From Molossus alvarezi (taxonomy: Eukaryota; Chordata; Mammalia; Chiroptera; Molossidae), in assembly GCA_037176705.1 (NCBI GenBank), contig CM073889.1, positions 104,859,890 through 104,923,889 on the forward strand: 64,000 bases of DNA. Reading direction: 5' to 3'. Below are positions 10,697-23,794 of this stretch, piece after piece. The first letter of the stretch is position 1, and the number at the start of each line of letters is the position of its first letter. The notes under the pieces were generated by a model that saw nothing but the letters and a program-made list of their open reading frames with translations, searched no databases and had not been told where the DNA came from. The position numbers were made by a program, and so were the translations under genes.

Positions 10697-12324
10697 AGTG
10701 TAATATTTTTAAGGGGCAAGGATTTAATATTTTGGAGAGACTCCCCAAATGTGCTAACACTCTCAATTATTACGCCCCTTTCTAATCCCCTCACTAATCA
10801 GACCATCCTGTAGCCTCTAGCATCTTGTTCTCTTGTTACCCTCTAACACAGGAGAAAAGTTGGTAGCTCCCATCTGTGTACTACTTTGTACTGCCAGTGG
10901 TCTAGGCAATGTACTATCCAGTCTGCTGATGGAGAACCACAGGATGGGGTTAAAAGTCATCCCAAACCACAAACATGCTCAAATCATCAGTGACCGAGGC
11001 AGGACAGCTTGGGAGAAACCATCTACTAGAAACTGGAATTCATCTCTAGACTTTTGCTTCTCGTGCAGATGTAATAAGTACCACTAGGACATCAGTGGAT
11101 GCACAGCCGTACTCTGTCTTGGGTCCAAGAGGACAAAAATGATGGTGTGAAATAAAAGGTGCTTCTTTAGCGAGATGAATGATCAAATCTGTTTCCTGAA
11201 AGTAAAACCTACCCAGACTACAACTGTAGGCTTTCCTTCGTTGCTGTGGATTCAACTGGGACTTTAAGGGGTTTGTTCAACTTGCCTGACAGAAGATAAC
11301 CAAGAAGAGGATGAGGAAACAAGAGGGATCACAAACAACCCTCACAACCACACACAAACACACATCCCAGCCTAACGCACCAAGAACTCAGGCTGGTCGT
11401 GGTTATCAGTTTTGTCCTCTATCGCCCTGAGCCTAATCATACATGCTCTGAAGGGATTTGCACTCATTTGGGGAGGTCAGGTAGGACCGTTTAGTGGAAA
11501 ACTAAGATAGGGCAGTTTAGAGGGTCGATCCAAATTCAACAAATATTCCTCTAGTGCCCATCGCAAAGTATTCTGCCAGTTACGAAGGTAATTGGTAATT
11601 GCTGCCCTTTAGGAGTTTAATGTTTGGTGGAAAACTAGTAAAACTCTATAAGGAAGACTGTAATAAGTGAAATAATAAAGATATGAAATTAATTTCAACT
11701 TGGGAGAATTTGGGAAGACTTTTAGGAAGAGATAGTTCTTAAAAAATGTGTAAGAATCCAACAGAGGAGGAACCACTACTCCAAGCCAAGAAAATAGCTT
11801 GAGCGAAGGCAAGGAGGTGAGACAGAGAGGACAAGCTGGTATTTTACGCAGAAGAACCATCAGAGTTTTAAAAATGTACATCACAAGGCCTCAGCCCCAG
11901 AGCTTCCCTCAGTAGTTCTGGTCTAACGTTAGAAGGCTAGTTTTCTTTTGTTTGGTTTTTGATCAGCGTCTTAGGTGAATCTGGTGCAGCCCCAAGGATC
12001 CAGGTGAAGAAAGACTAGCTGGTTTGAGTTGAGAGAACAGTAGTGCACACACAGAGCTGGTCTAAGTTGACCACCGAGATCTTGGAGTTTTATTCCTGAT
12101 TATAACAGAAGATAAAAAGATACATATTACGCTATCTTCTCCTTGCAGAGGACTAGAGGAAGATCTTTTGCCTTTCTATTTTTCATTGCAGGAGGACTTG
12201 GGTTAAAGTATATTCAAAAGCACACCAATCTGTGCAGGGTAAATAGAAATTGGAGCTTATCCAAAGTTCTCTTTCTGCCCAGTCCCATTCTCTTGGTGGA
12301 GTAAGAGGAGGGAGACGAGAACAG

Positions 12325-12505
12325 CTACCCACTGAGCCCCTCCCCTGCGCCTGGCATTGTGCCAAGTACTTTATGTACAGCAAATCGGTTCACCGTTCCT
12401 GCAGCATGCTGAAGAAGGTGCCATGCCCCATTTACAGTAACTTACCCATTAGTCAGTGGTGCAGCTGGAATGAAGACTCAGGTCAGTACGATTCTACAGG
12501 CCTGA
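12325..12505 (-). repeat. MIR SINE relic
   Basis: Reverse MIR: GCGCCTGGCATTGTGCCAAG, CCCCATTTACAGTAACTTAC, then GTGCAGCTGGAATGAAGAC. Diverged but in the expected order. Confidence 0.7.
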
Positions 12506-13315
12506 TCTTAACAAGAAAAGCTCCAGAAGAGCCTGTGCATTTTTGGCTCAGTGTCAGATCATCTATTAACAGGTTTAAGACTTTTCTATCCACAAAAACC
12601 AAAGACTGATGAAAGATCAATAAATGCCAAGAAAACTATCAAGTTAATCTGTTCACCTACTAAGTAATACTGTTCGAGTCAGCAACTGTAGGCAGTTGGA
12701 GCTGATTCCTGCCTCCTCCTCGTGCGACATTATCAGACCCAGGCTTGTCATATATTTATACTAAAGCTGTCAGAGTTTTAAGATGATATCAAACCATAAT
12801 TTGGCATAGCTCACATAATAAAAACTAAAGAATTGGTGTAATATATATATTCTCTACAAATTTGCTTTCTTAGAATTAATTGCAAATATCAACCACATTG
12901 AATACAAAATTTTTATTTGGTGGGTCAATATCCAAGAATGAGACCTCTACTCCAAGAAAACCCTTCCAGATGCATCACACTAACAACGGAGTGATAGCAG
13001 ATATTTCCTAACACAGGAGACAAGGAGTGACTGACTAAGAATATATAACTGAAGACCTTTGAATTTGTGAGATTACTGCTTTAGGTCAATTATGCTAACA
13101 TCTATTTCTCACGAACACACTGAAAAAGCATCTAGATCAAATATTGCTAGGATTATTTTCCTCCACCATTATATTTAATTTGAAAAGCATTGATGTGTCT
13201 GTGTATGTTTTAAAAAGTTCCCTGATGAAAAGAAACTGACCTTCTACGTATGTATACTCATGACCTCAACTTGAGAGTCAATTCAGCGGGTGGGAAGATT
13301 TAACTTCTGAGTAGC

Positions 13316-13505
13316 AGAGTGAATGAAACTGGGCTTCAGAGTCAGACCGACCCGTGTTTGCATCCTTATTGTCACTTATCAGCTTCATGAAGTTGGACAA
13401 CTAACTCAACCTGCCGCAGTATCAGTTTCCTATCCTATGTAATGGAAAAATAAAGACCATCTCAAAGGGTTATGGAAACGAAACGAGCAGGTTTTATAAG
13501 CTCCT
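13316..13505 (+). repeat. MIR SINE relic
   Basis: Contains TGGGCTTCAGAGTCAGACCG, the TCAGTTTCCTATCC motif and a CTCAAAGGGTTATGG segment in MIR order. Confidence 0.75.
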
Positions 13506-14625
13506 TCAGTTCAACATGTCCAGTGGAGAGCAAGTGTCATGCTAGTATGCAGCTTCACCCCTGGCTTCTAGCACACATGTGATCCTACAATAGCACGTAA
13601 TGAAAATTTGGTCATCTGATTAAAATCATTAAATACAAACAAAGCAAAAAATAATCAACTCGGAAAGGTGAGCATTCACATATGAAGATTGATCACATAC
13701 ATATAAATCTGCCCTTCCCTCCCAGGTTCTCAGCTGGGTTTTCTTGCTACTATAAGAATCTTAAAACTCACCTTCTCCCTCTTCTCATCCAAGCCAGACA
13801 GCCTCTCAGCTAGGACCCAAGGTTGGAAGAAATTTGATAAGCATGACCAGCTACATAATTTGCAGGGCCCAGTCCAAAAGGAAAATGTGAGACCCCTTGT
13901 TCAGAAAGCATTAACTTCTCGTTGGCAGCAGCAGAACCTTCGACCAGGCAGGGAGCCCTTCGAAGCACAGGGCTCTGGGCAACCGAGCGGCGTGCCCAGG
14001 CAGCGTGCGGCAGGTAAGGACAGCACAGCAGGGCAAGGAGGAGACCCTGTGCCGCTGCAGCAGTGCTTGGGGAAGTGCTGGGATATGCGCTCATCCTGTG
14101 AATTTCTTCAAAGAAGGAAGGCAACAAAATATAGTTCTGGCTGGATCTATGCAATACAAAGGAAACTCGAGAGAAAGAAAGAAAGAAAACTTCACTCTTC
14201 ATTAGAACCACCCAAGGATTTTTCATCCCTCCTGTCTTTCCTCAAGGGGAGAAGGGTCACAGCCCAGGTTCTCTCCAGGTGAGCAGTGCAGGTAGGGAAG
14301 GAGGGAAGCCCTGGGAATGAAGAAACCATAATGGGGAAGAGTGGAATGAAGCCCAGAAAAGAACCAGAATTTTGTTATATTTAAATTCCAGTGGATAACA
14401 TGGATAGCTTTTAATTAAGATTTGCTGAAACTGTAATTTTCTTATTTTTACCCCATCTATTTCCATGTTGTGATGATAGTAAAGCCTTTAGAAAAACCTC
14501 AAAAGGGCTTTGAGTGTATTTCAAGAATAGACGGTAGAAGAGAATCAGGGAATACAAACTACATTTCTGTTTCACAGTGAAGCAAGAAGAGGAGAAAAGG
14601 CTTGAACCACAGCAATGGCCTAGAG

Positions 14626-14835
14626 CAGTTTCTAATCTTAGCACTGCTGACATGTGGGGTTGCTAAGTCTTTGTTGTGGATGTTCAGTAGCATTCCTGGC
14701 CTACACCCACTAGGTACCAGTAGCACCACCCCATTTGTGACAACCAAACTATCTCGAGACATGGCCAAGTTTCCCTAGTATATGGGGGAGCGAGGGAGAG
14801 TGGGGGACAAAATCAGGTCTGGCTGAGAACCCCTG
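14626..14835 (-). mobile_element. MER5A-like hAT (Charlie) MITE
   Basis: 210-bp non-autonomous element, with one end CAGTTTCTAATCTTAGCACT and the other GGCTGAGAACCCCTG, imperfect terminal inverted repeats. The eight bases on each side (GCCTAGAG and GTCCAGAG) match at six positions, as expected of an old hAT 8-bp target duplication. Confidence 0.75.
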
Positions 14836-15289
14836 GTCCAGAGGAGGAGGACAGAGGTTTCCAGTGGTGGGGCCAAGATCTCACAGCTGAAATGCAAGGG
14901 AGATCCCTCCCCTGGACATGCCATCGCTGCAACCCGTCCTCTGTCCACTTTCAAGAGTCCCTGACCCAGCTCCCCTTCCTGGGCCTTATAAGAACCACCC
15001 TAAGTGGCTTGGAGCTGGGTGCCTCTTTGTCACTGCAAGACATATGGGGGAAGGAGAGGGAAGATAATGCAGAAGTGGGAGAAACATCTCTTACCTCACG
15101 ATTTGAAATTTAATGACTTCCTGATAGGAACATGGCTATACAAAGTAATTATTTTTAATAATTCAGACACACTTTAGATTCAGTGGTCTTTTGTGGGCTG
15201 ATCTGGGATGCTAGAACCATTTAACAAACTATAGAAATGATTCCTGAAAGTATAGTCTTTGCTAGAACCATTTAAAATATCATTTCTGG

Positions 15290-15541
15290 CCCTGGCCAGT
15301 TTGGTTCAGCAGTTAGAGCATTGTCCCACGCACCAGAGAGTCCCTGGTTCGGTTCCCGCTTAAGGGCATGTACCTCGGTTGCAGTTTGTCCCTGGTCAGG
15401 TTGGGGTTGTGCAGGAGGCAACCAGTCGATGTGTCCCTTTCACATTGATGTTTCTCTCTCTCTTATTCCCTCTCTCCCTCCTGCTCTATCTGAAGATAAA
15501 TGCAAAAATGTCCTCAGATGAGAATAAAAAATAAATAAAAT
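15290..15541 (+). repeat. VES SINE (first of a same-site pair)
   Basis: Head CCCTGGCCAGTTTGGTTCAG, tail GTCCTCAGATGAGAATAAAA. Perfect 16-bp target duplication AAAATATCATTTCTGG at 15274-15289 and 15542-15557. Confidence 0.94.
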
Positions 15542-15557
15542 AAAATATCATTTCTGG

Positions 15558-15807
15558 CCCTGGCCAGTTTGGCTCAGTAGTTCGAGTGTCGGCCTGCGGA
15601 CCAGAGAGACCTGGGTTCGGTTCCCGCTAAGGGCACAAACCTCGGGTGCAGTCTGTCCCTGGCACCAGTTGGGGTTGTGTGGGTGGCAACCAGTCAATGT
15701 GTCTCTCTCACATCGATGTTTCTCTCTGTTCCTCCCTCTCTCCCTCCCCCTCTTGCTCTGTCTGGAGATAAATGCAAAAAAAAGTCCTCAGGTAAGGATT
15801 AAAAAAT
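15558..15807 (+). repeat. VES SINE (second of a same-site pair)
   Basis: Begins at the last base of the first copy's duplicated site. Its own downstream flank ATATACCATTTCTG (15821-15834) is a degraded third copy of that site. The two SINE bodies differ at many positions, so the pair is not a recent duplication. Confidence 0.94.
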
Positions 15808-17157
15808 ATATTTATACAGTATATACCATTTCTGTTGGAAGTTATATAGTTCCGAACAACTGAAATGTGACATTTTATATTCCACTCCATACACCAGAAA
15901 GCACCCATATGTACAGATTTTAGAATGAGCTTTCTGAGAACACAAGCACATGCAAATCTGTGACTGATATTAAGAAAGGCAGAGCCCCATTCGGAATGAC
16001 TTTAGGTGTTCAAGTATAGGCACAGCAACAAAATAGAACTGACGGGTTGATCTTGAACATGTTCATTTCTGTAAATGCTTCGTATGTAGGTATCAGTAGG
16101 GCCTGGCCAATTCTACTAAAATTTCTGAGTAAAAGCATCTCAACAAACTGAGCCACACAAAACCTAACACTTATTTCAGTCCTCATTTATTGTGTTAAAA
16201 CACATCTTTCCTTGTCTTCTGAAATTATAATCTCTGTTAAAAAATGAATAATAAAGAAACATTGAAATTTCAATAATGAAACTAGGTAAAGTTCATCTAA
16301 ACTTCCTATATATCTGAACTCCCATCTCTTATTGTTTATTTTAAATACCATAAGCTGAATATTAGCTCCTAAGTCAAGAAGCCTGTAATAATCTGCTTTA
16401 GACTCCAAAGCAGACTATAAAACCAGAAGCTTAGGCCCAAAGCCCTGACCTTCTTCACATACCCTCCTGCCTGACCCCCTGAACCACTGCACTGTAACTT
16501 CCTCACGTCCCTCCTGGCTCCAGGGAGTGAGACTTCTGCTACCTTTCTAAGGCCCTCTGTACACGCGGCTCTTGTACACATTCTCCTGCCCCCTCCTGAT
16601 CTGGTCTCATCCATTCACCCATTTCCTCTCACATGTCCCCGTTCTCCCCTCCTCTCCTGGGGCTTCGTCCCTTGAAGGAACAGATACATTCAAACACTGA
16701 TAACCTAAAAACTATCCTTATTCACACTAATTCTCCCTCAAACCACCTCTACCTTCCCCTCCACTAGGAGAGAAACTGTCTTATTTCTTCACATTCCATT
16801 CTTGTTTTTCCTTCTAACCTGGACTCTACTCCTACTATTGTATTAACATTGACTGCCCAAGATCACAGGAGCCTTGTAATTACCAAATCCCACTCCCGAT
16901 TCATCAGGCCCACTTTGGCCCACTTAAGTACTTCAATCATGGCTGTCAGAGGACTCATGCAAGTCTGCCTTTTATGATGCTTCGCCATACATTTCACTAA
17001 CACTGAAAATTATGTTAGAAAAATACGTTTTCTAACACTGAAAATTAAAACTTCTAGTATTGGTCAAAGAAATAAGACTATGAGCATTTTTTCCTAATGA
17101 AAACAAATACCTAAAATGCCTAAGATGTGAAATACCTTTTAAAGTATGTGAAGACAG

Positions 17158-17380
17158 CCCTGGCCGGTTTAGCTCAGTGGGTAGAGTATCAGCCCATGGA
17201 CCAATGACTCCAGTCAAGGGCACGTACCTCAGTTGCGGTTCGTCCCCGGCCCTGGTAAGGGTCATGAAGGAGGCAACCAGTCGGTATGTCTCTCTCACAT
17301 TGATGTCTCTCTCTCTCCCCCTCTCTCCTACTCTCCCACTCTATCTGAAGATAAATAGAAAAATATCCTTGGGTGAGGAT
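17158..17380 (+). repeat. VES SINE
   Basis: Typical head and tail (TCCTTGGGTGAGGAT) without a poly(A). Perfect target duplication TTAAAGTATGTGAAG at 17139-17153 and 17380-17394. Confidence 0.93.
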
Positions 17381-17596
17381 TAAAGTATGTGAAGTGTTAA
17401 TTAAAGTATCTAAAGTGTTAATACTTTGTAAAACAGAAGGACCAAAGTCACCTTTAAAATCTCAAGAGATTAAAATTTTTTTAACTCTTCAGAGTTTTAA
17501 TCGGCACAGTCTTCATCTCTGTCAAGAGCATGATGCTAGACACACAGTGGGCACTCAAATGCTGGCATGATGAATTATGGCTAAGCAGAGGGGGTA

Positions 17597-17750
17597 CAAG
17601 GTAACAGAAAGAACACTAGTTTGTGAGCTTTATTCCTGACTCAACCACTAAATAATGTGCTGTCTCAGGTAAATTCTTTGATCTCTGTATTTTCACCAGC
17701 AAAACAGAAATACTAGTAACTGCCTTATCTATTTCAGAAGGTTCTCAAAA
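17597..17750 (+). repeat. MIR SINE relic
   Basis: Diverged copy: GAACACTAGTTTGTGAGC, CTGACTCAACCACTAAATAA, GATCTCTGTATTTTCACC, ending near a GGTTCTCAAAACAG segment. Order and spacing fit MIR. Confidence 0.6.
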
Positions 17751-18974
17751 CAGCAACAAAAAAAATGAGAAAATTCTTGGAAAATATAAATATTTTATTG
17801 AATTGATCAAGATACTTTCTAATGTTAAGATTTCACAAATTCAATGAACATTTTATTCACTTTCCTAAGGCTTTTGCTAAATCTAATCAAAGACCAAAAG
17901 ATCTTGTCATGTATTTGTAGACTAAAGCAAAACCCAGAAGATGTGCATTTCACATGCACTGATTCATGGACAGCTAAAAATGCCGCACAGAGGGATGAAG
18001 CTCCCTACCCAGAAGGAATTTGCTGTCTAGTCTGTACACTGCTCTTCTTCAAATCAACCCCATATTATATTTGAGTTGCCTAATTTTGGTCAGAAGAAAC
18101 CAACATAACTTAAATACCATGGCCCGCAAACATCAGAGGTGAAAAATAGCCCCTTATTTTGTGAGTGTGGCCTGGGAAGAAAGGGCTAGACAATGACAAA
18201 ATTATTATGTAAATCAAGGAAAAACTTGATTCACGTGGCTGTATGAACTACAGTAAGATGTCCTGTTAAGTCAAAAGATAACATTCGGGGCTAAGGAGGA
18301 CAGAAGAGTGGAGCAAAGGCACAAGGGGTTGAGGAGGGTGGGGGAGGGCCGCCATCTGCTCTGGCTGCCTGTCTAAATTCCTATGTGCTAACAAACACCG
18401 AGTGGGCACATAAGCCTCGTCAAATGCCTCCAAAGTGCCATCATCCTAAGATGACCATGGAGTAAGAGTTCTCCTTCATGATGCCTATAAGTTTCTCATG
18501 TGCTACTCTCAAAGGGAACATTTTAATAACAATTTCTGTATTAAAACACAGTAAGCCCACAGAGGGACTTAGGTCTGGTCCTTCATTTCACTTGTTTGTC
18601 ACGTTTCCACACACCTGGAATTATTTGTTCAGTGTTTTTTCCCCTTATTATATTGAAAGTTTTATGAGAACAGGGTGCATGTCTAACATTTGTGTTCACA
18701 CAGCACCTGTAATATATTCTGCTGAATAAATAAATTAATGATTTCAAAACCCACTCAGTGGAGGAACTTTGATCTGTAATAGCTTTCATTATCATTATTG
18801 TTTATCAGCAGAGATGCCCTTCAAAAAAGCTTTCCTGAAGCTAATTTCAATAATGCAAGTTAATTCCTCATTTTTTAATAGTAGGACATCAATAGATACT
18901 ATTTCACTTTTAATATTGATAAATCAAGAAATAGAAGTATATATGTACTATTTAAAATAAGACATTCACATTTA

Positions 18975-19678
18975 GTGCACTGCTGGTGGGAATGCAGACT
19001 GGTGCAGCCACGATGGAAAACAATATGGTGTTTCCTCAAAGAATTAAAAATTGAACTTCCATTTGACCCAGTGATTCCACTTCTAGGAATATATGCTAAT
19101 CACAAAGAATATATGCACCCCTACGTTCATAGCAGCACTATTTACAATAGCTAAGCTCTGAAAACAACCCAAGTGTCCATCAGTAGATGAGTGGATAAAA
19201 AAGCTGTGGTACATATACACAATGAAGTACTATGCAGCTGTCAGAAAGACAGATCTCTTATCCTTTGAGATGACATAGAGGGACCTGGAGAGTATTATCC
19301 CAAGAGTATTATCCTAAGATAATACCTGGAGAGTATTATCCTAAGCAAAACAAGCCAATCGGAGAAAGACAAATACCACATGATTCACTTATTTGTGGAA
19401 TATAATGAACAAAACAAACTGATTAACAAAATAGACCCAGAGACATAGAAGTAGGGTACAGACTAACTCAGAAGAGGGGGTCAGGAATGGGGGAGGGAAG
19501 AGATAAACCACAGAACTTATATGCATGTATGCGTAACCAATGGACATAGACAACAATGCTGGGGACGGGGGTGGGCGGGGGTGGGGACTGGGAGGAGTGT
19601 GGCAATGGGATAAAAAGGAGAAACATCTGTTTACAAAAAACATAATTTACAAAAATAAATTAATAAAAAAAATTAAAA
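18975..19678 (+). repeat. LINE-1 3' fragment (end of ORF2 and 3' UTR)
   Basis: 5'-truncated L1. The reverse-transcriptase reading frame end is recognisable (GGTGGGAATGCAGACTGGTG, AGCAGCACTATTTACAATAG, AGTGTCCATCAGTAGATGAG, ATTCACTTATTTGTGGAATA), followed by a G-rich 3' UTR (GGGGTGGGCGGGGGTGGGGA) and an A-rich tail. Frame is broken by stops and a local rearrangement at 19284-19340. Same subfamily type as the copy at 52905-53318. Confidence 0.9.
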
Positions 19679-19681
19679 ACA

Positions 19682-19905
19682 GCCCTGGCCGGCTTGCTAA
19701 GTGGTTAGAGCGTCGGCCCACCGACCAGAGTCCAAGATTTGGTTCCTGCTAAAGGCACGAACCTCAGTTGCAGTCTGTCACCGGCCCCGGTTGGGGTGAT
19801 GTGCCTCTCTCATGTCCATGTTTCTCTCTCCCGCTCTCCCTCCTGCTCTATCTGAAGATAAATGCAAAAATGTCCTCGGGTGAGGATAAAAAAATAAACA
19901 AACAG
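19682..19905 (+). repeat. VES SINE in an L1 tail
   Basis: Inserted in the A-rich tail of the L1 above. Head GCCCTGGCCGGCTTGC, tail TCCTCGGGTGAGGATAAA. Lacks part of the middle region. Confidence 0.93.
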
Positions 19906-20160
19906 CCCTGGCCATTTGGCTCAGAGATTAGAGCGTCGGCCTGCGGTCCAGAGAGACCGGGTTCGGTTCCCGCTAAGGGCATGTACCTCGGTTGCAGTTT
20001 GTCCCCGGCCCTGGTTGGGTCGTGCGGGTGGCAGCCACTCGATGTGTCCCTTTCACGTCGATGTTTCTCTCTCTCTCTCCCTCTTACTCTCTCCCCCTCC
20101 CATTCTATTGGAACAAAAAATGGAAAAATGTCCTCGGGTGAGGATAAATAAATAAATAAA
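19906..20160 (+). repeat. VES SINE, young, directly after another VES
   Basis: Near-consensus copy starting where the previous SINE ends (shared AAACAG junction). Box A (TGGCTCAGAGATTAGAGC) and box B (GGGTTCGGTTCCC) are intact. Confidence 0.95.
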
Positions 20161-20433
20161 CAAGCAAAAATAAAGGGGCTCATAAAGCTGGAAAAAACAA
20201 CAACAAAGAAATAACAAGCAAATGTAAACGTTAAGAAAAAGGTCCCAATATTACTATAAGAAGACCTCAAGACGGTAAGTGTTAAATAAGGCAAAGCATG
20301 ACCCATTATAATTAACTAACTTCTATACAATAAATGTTACCTTAACAAATTTAAAGATAAACTGAGTCTGGATTTCCATGGGGAAAAGTGAATACATAGA
20401 CTGAGTTCACAGCTTGTTAAGAAAGCTCTCCCT

Positions 20434-20723
20434 GCCCTGGCTGGTGTGGCTCAGTGGTTGCAGCATTGGCCCATGCACTGATGGGTCACAGGTTCAATTG
20501 CCAGTCAAGGACACGTACCAGGGTTGCAGGTTTGCTCCTGACCTTGGTCGGATCACATGTGGGAGGCAACCAATCAATGTATCACATCGATGTTTCTCAT
20601 TCCCTCTCTCTTCTCTCTCTCACCCTCCCTCCCTCCCTTCCCTACTCTCTTTTAAGAAAAAAAAAAAAAAAAACAATGGAAAAAAATATACTCAGGTGAG
20701 GATTAACACAAAGAAAAAGAAAA
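20434..20723 (+). repeat. VES SINE
   Basis: Head GCCCTGGCTGGTGTGGCTCA with a VES tail (CTCAGGTGAGGATTAA). Target duplication AAGAAAGCTCTCCC upstream against AAGAAATCTCTCCC downstream. Confidence 0.92.
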
Positions 20724-21499
20724 AAGAAATCTCTCCCCACTACTTCATTCCACCTTTCATCTGGATACTACCAAAACCAGAGAAAAGGTAGTATCACAAC
20801 AAAGACTACAAATATTAAAAATATTACTAAAAAATATTATAAACAACCTTATACCAAGTTCAAAAACTATGAAACACACATATTCCTAGAAAAAGATGTT
20901 CCCAAAATTGGTATAGAAAGAAATAGAAAATATGACTATTAATTTGTGTACCTACTAAATTGAATCTGTAATTTCAAACTTTCCCATTTAAAAAATACTT
21001 AGGGTGAGATGGCTTCACAACTAATTCTTTCAAACAGGTAAAAAAAGTACTAATCTGCCACAAACTCTTCTAGAGATTATTAAAAGAGAGATAACTTCCA
21101 AGTTTATTTTACAAGGCCAGCAAAACCGCAATACTAAAGCTCGAGAAGAAGATTATGAGAAAAGAAAAACCCAAGTCCATCTCTCTCATAACTATACATG
21201 CAAAAAATCCAAAACAAAATCACAGCAAATCTAAACAGTGATAACAATGATAATACACCATGACCACAATGGGTTGGATCCAGGAATTCAAGGTTTGTTT
21301 CCCATTAAAAACAAACAAAAAACTAAGTTGTGCAAGTCACCACATAAAACAATCACTGTAATGCACTATATATTAACAGCACAAAGAATAAAAACTGTAT
21401 TATCATTTAACAAGGTAGAGAAAAAGAATTTGATATAATTTAATACCCATTCATGAAAAATATTCTTAGTAAAAAACTATGAATAAAAGTGAATTTCCT

Positions 21500-21717
21500 G
21501 GCCCGGCTGGTGTGGCTCAGTGGATGAGCGCTGACCCATGCACGAAGAGGTCAACAGTTAGATCCCCGGTCAGGGCACATGCCCAGGTTGTGGGCCAAAT
21601 CTCCAGTAGGGGGAGCCATGCAGGAGGCGGCCAATGGATATTCTCTCTCATCAATGTTTCTCTCTCTCCCTCTTCCTTCCTCTCTCTCTAAAATCAATAA
21701 AGAAAAATATATTTTTT
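21500..21717 (+). repeat. VES SINE, second subfamily, in old L1
   Basis: Head GGCCCGGCTGGTGTGGCTCA, tail AAAATCAATAAAGAAAAATA. Perfect target duplication AAAAGTGAATTTCCT at 21485-21499 and 21718-21732. Confidence 0.94.
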
Positions 21718-22193
21718 AAAAGTGAATTTCCTTTACCCGACAAAGAGTATTATAAAAATAAACCTACAGCACCCACTATATTTAATGAAGAAACACTAAA
21801 ACCATTCCCTGGTATCATGAATGACATTAAGTACAACTATTCAAGATTGTATTGAAAGTCCTAACCAGTGAAATAAGTCAAAGAAATAAAAAGGTTTAAG
21901 GACCAGCAGGGAAGAAATAAATTCATTTGCAGATGACAGGTTTGTTTATGTATAAAGACAAGAGACTCAATGATTATTTAACTAGTGAATTAGGAAGATA
22001 ACTGAATTCACTATACAAAATCACCTTATTTGTATATACACAAACAAAAAAAATTTTAATGTTTAATGTAATCACTTAAGAGTAACATCAAAACACATCA
22101 ACTATCTGTAAATTAAAGATGTGTAAGGGCTCTAGAGTGAAAATTACAAAATATTAATGGAGAAATATAGACAATTTAAGAATTCTAAAACTT

Positions 22194-22445
22194 GCCCTGT
22201 CCGGTTTGGCTCAGCAGTTAGGGCGTTGGCCTGCAGTCGAGAGAGACCTGGGTTTGGTTCCCACTAAGGGCACGTACCTCGGTTGCAGTTTGTTCCCGCC
22301 TTGGTTGGGGTGTGCAGGAGGTAACCACTCGAAGTGTCCCTTTCATGTCGATGTTTCTCTCTCTCTTTCTTCCTCTCTCTCCCTCCCACTCTTATCTGAA
22401 CAAAAAATGGAAAAATGTCCTTGGGTGAGAATAAAAAAAAAAAAA
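22194..22445 (+). repeat. VES SINE in old L1
   Basis: Head GCCCTGTCCGGTTTGGCTCA, tail GTCCTTGGGTGAGAATAAAA. Diverged duplication AAGAATTCTAAAACTT before and AAGAATTATAAGACTT after. Confidence 0.93.
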
Positions 22446-22657
22446 AGAATTATAAGACTTAATATTGTTAAAACTGTCCAAAACTGATCTATAGATATAA
22501 ATCCTAGCCAGTTTGGGAGAAGACTGGACAAGCTGAGTCTAACATTTATATGGAAATTGAAACAACCAAGACTGAACAAGATAATCTTGAAGAAAAACAA
22601 AGCTGGAAAACTTAAACTACCAGATATCAAGATTTTTTATAAAACTGTAGTAATTGC

Positions 22658-22903
22658 CCTGGCCAGTTTTGCTCAGCGATTAGAGAATCAACCTGAGGAC
22701 CAAAGAGCTGCAGGTTCAATTCTGGTCAAGAACATGTACCTTGGTTGCGGTTCAATCCCTGGCCCTGGTTGGGGTCATGCGGGAAGCAACCAATCAATGT
22801 GTCTCACATCGATGTCTCTTTCTCTCTCCCTCCCTCCCTCCCACTCTATCTGAAAATCAATGAAAATATATCCTCAGGTGAGGATTAAAAAAGAAAAGAA
22901 AAA
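22658..22903 (+). repeat. VES SINE in old L1 ORF2
   Basis: Interrupts the L1 segment ending AAACTGTAGTAATT, which resumes as AAACTATAGTAATTAAGACT. VES head and TCCTCAGGTGAGGATTAAAA tail. Confidence 0.93.
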
Positions 22904-23794
22904 AAAAACTATAGTAATTAAGACTGGTATGGGGAAAAAAGACAAATAGATCGATGAAACAGAACAGAGGGTAGAAATAAATTCACATGTAAATAAACCA
23001 AAGGAATAGAACAGAGTGAAAAAGCTGACTTTCACAGGACTGGTACACTTTCTCCTTTGATATCTGATTTCACATATGAAGGAGGTGACAAGGTAGAGCA
23101 ATGGGAAAAGAATGGTCTTTTCAGTAAATGGTGCTAGGTCAAATGGATATGCACATGGGAAAAAATAAATCCACCTTACATCGTACATCAAAGTCAATTC
23201 CTGATGGACAGTAGACCTAAATGCAAAAGTAAAACAAAGCTTTTAAAAGATAGGGGAATATAATGATAACCTTAGAATAAGAACAAATTTTTTTTTAAAT
23301 GCTGATGAACTAAAGTTTATTGGCACAAAGTAACTCGGCAGTTCCAAACAGAGAGGGACAAAGGACACTATGATCTCATACAATAGCTATCTGCTGTTTA
23401 TACTTATTTACAGAGTGTTTAATTTGTACAAGGCCCTGGAGCAATGAAGAAAAATATAAGAGAATCCTTAATGTTTTAAGATAGTAGAACATAAGGAAGA
23501 GGATGTTGAGCTATTGCTCACAACTGAATCAGATATGACCTGTTCTCAAGCCATGTAAATAAATGATTACAAAGTTAGTAATTAAACAAACAAACATACC
23601 TCCTACTTTCTTACAGTTCAAGAATTTTGACTACAATTGAATATATGTCCTCATCCAGGCAGGAAAGTGCTCAGCCATGCCTAAGCTGAGGTCAAAAGGA
23701 AATAAATGCAAAAGACATAGATGGACAGAAAAAATGTCTTAAACTTGTCACAATAACACAAAGGAAGACACTGATAAATTATATTTCTTTACTT

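Noticed and set aside
15290..15370. tRNA gene candidates in SINE heads
   Set aside because: The heads keep box A and box B but lack a credible cloverleaf with an anticodon arm and acceptor pairing; they are SINE parts.
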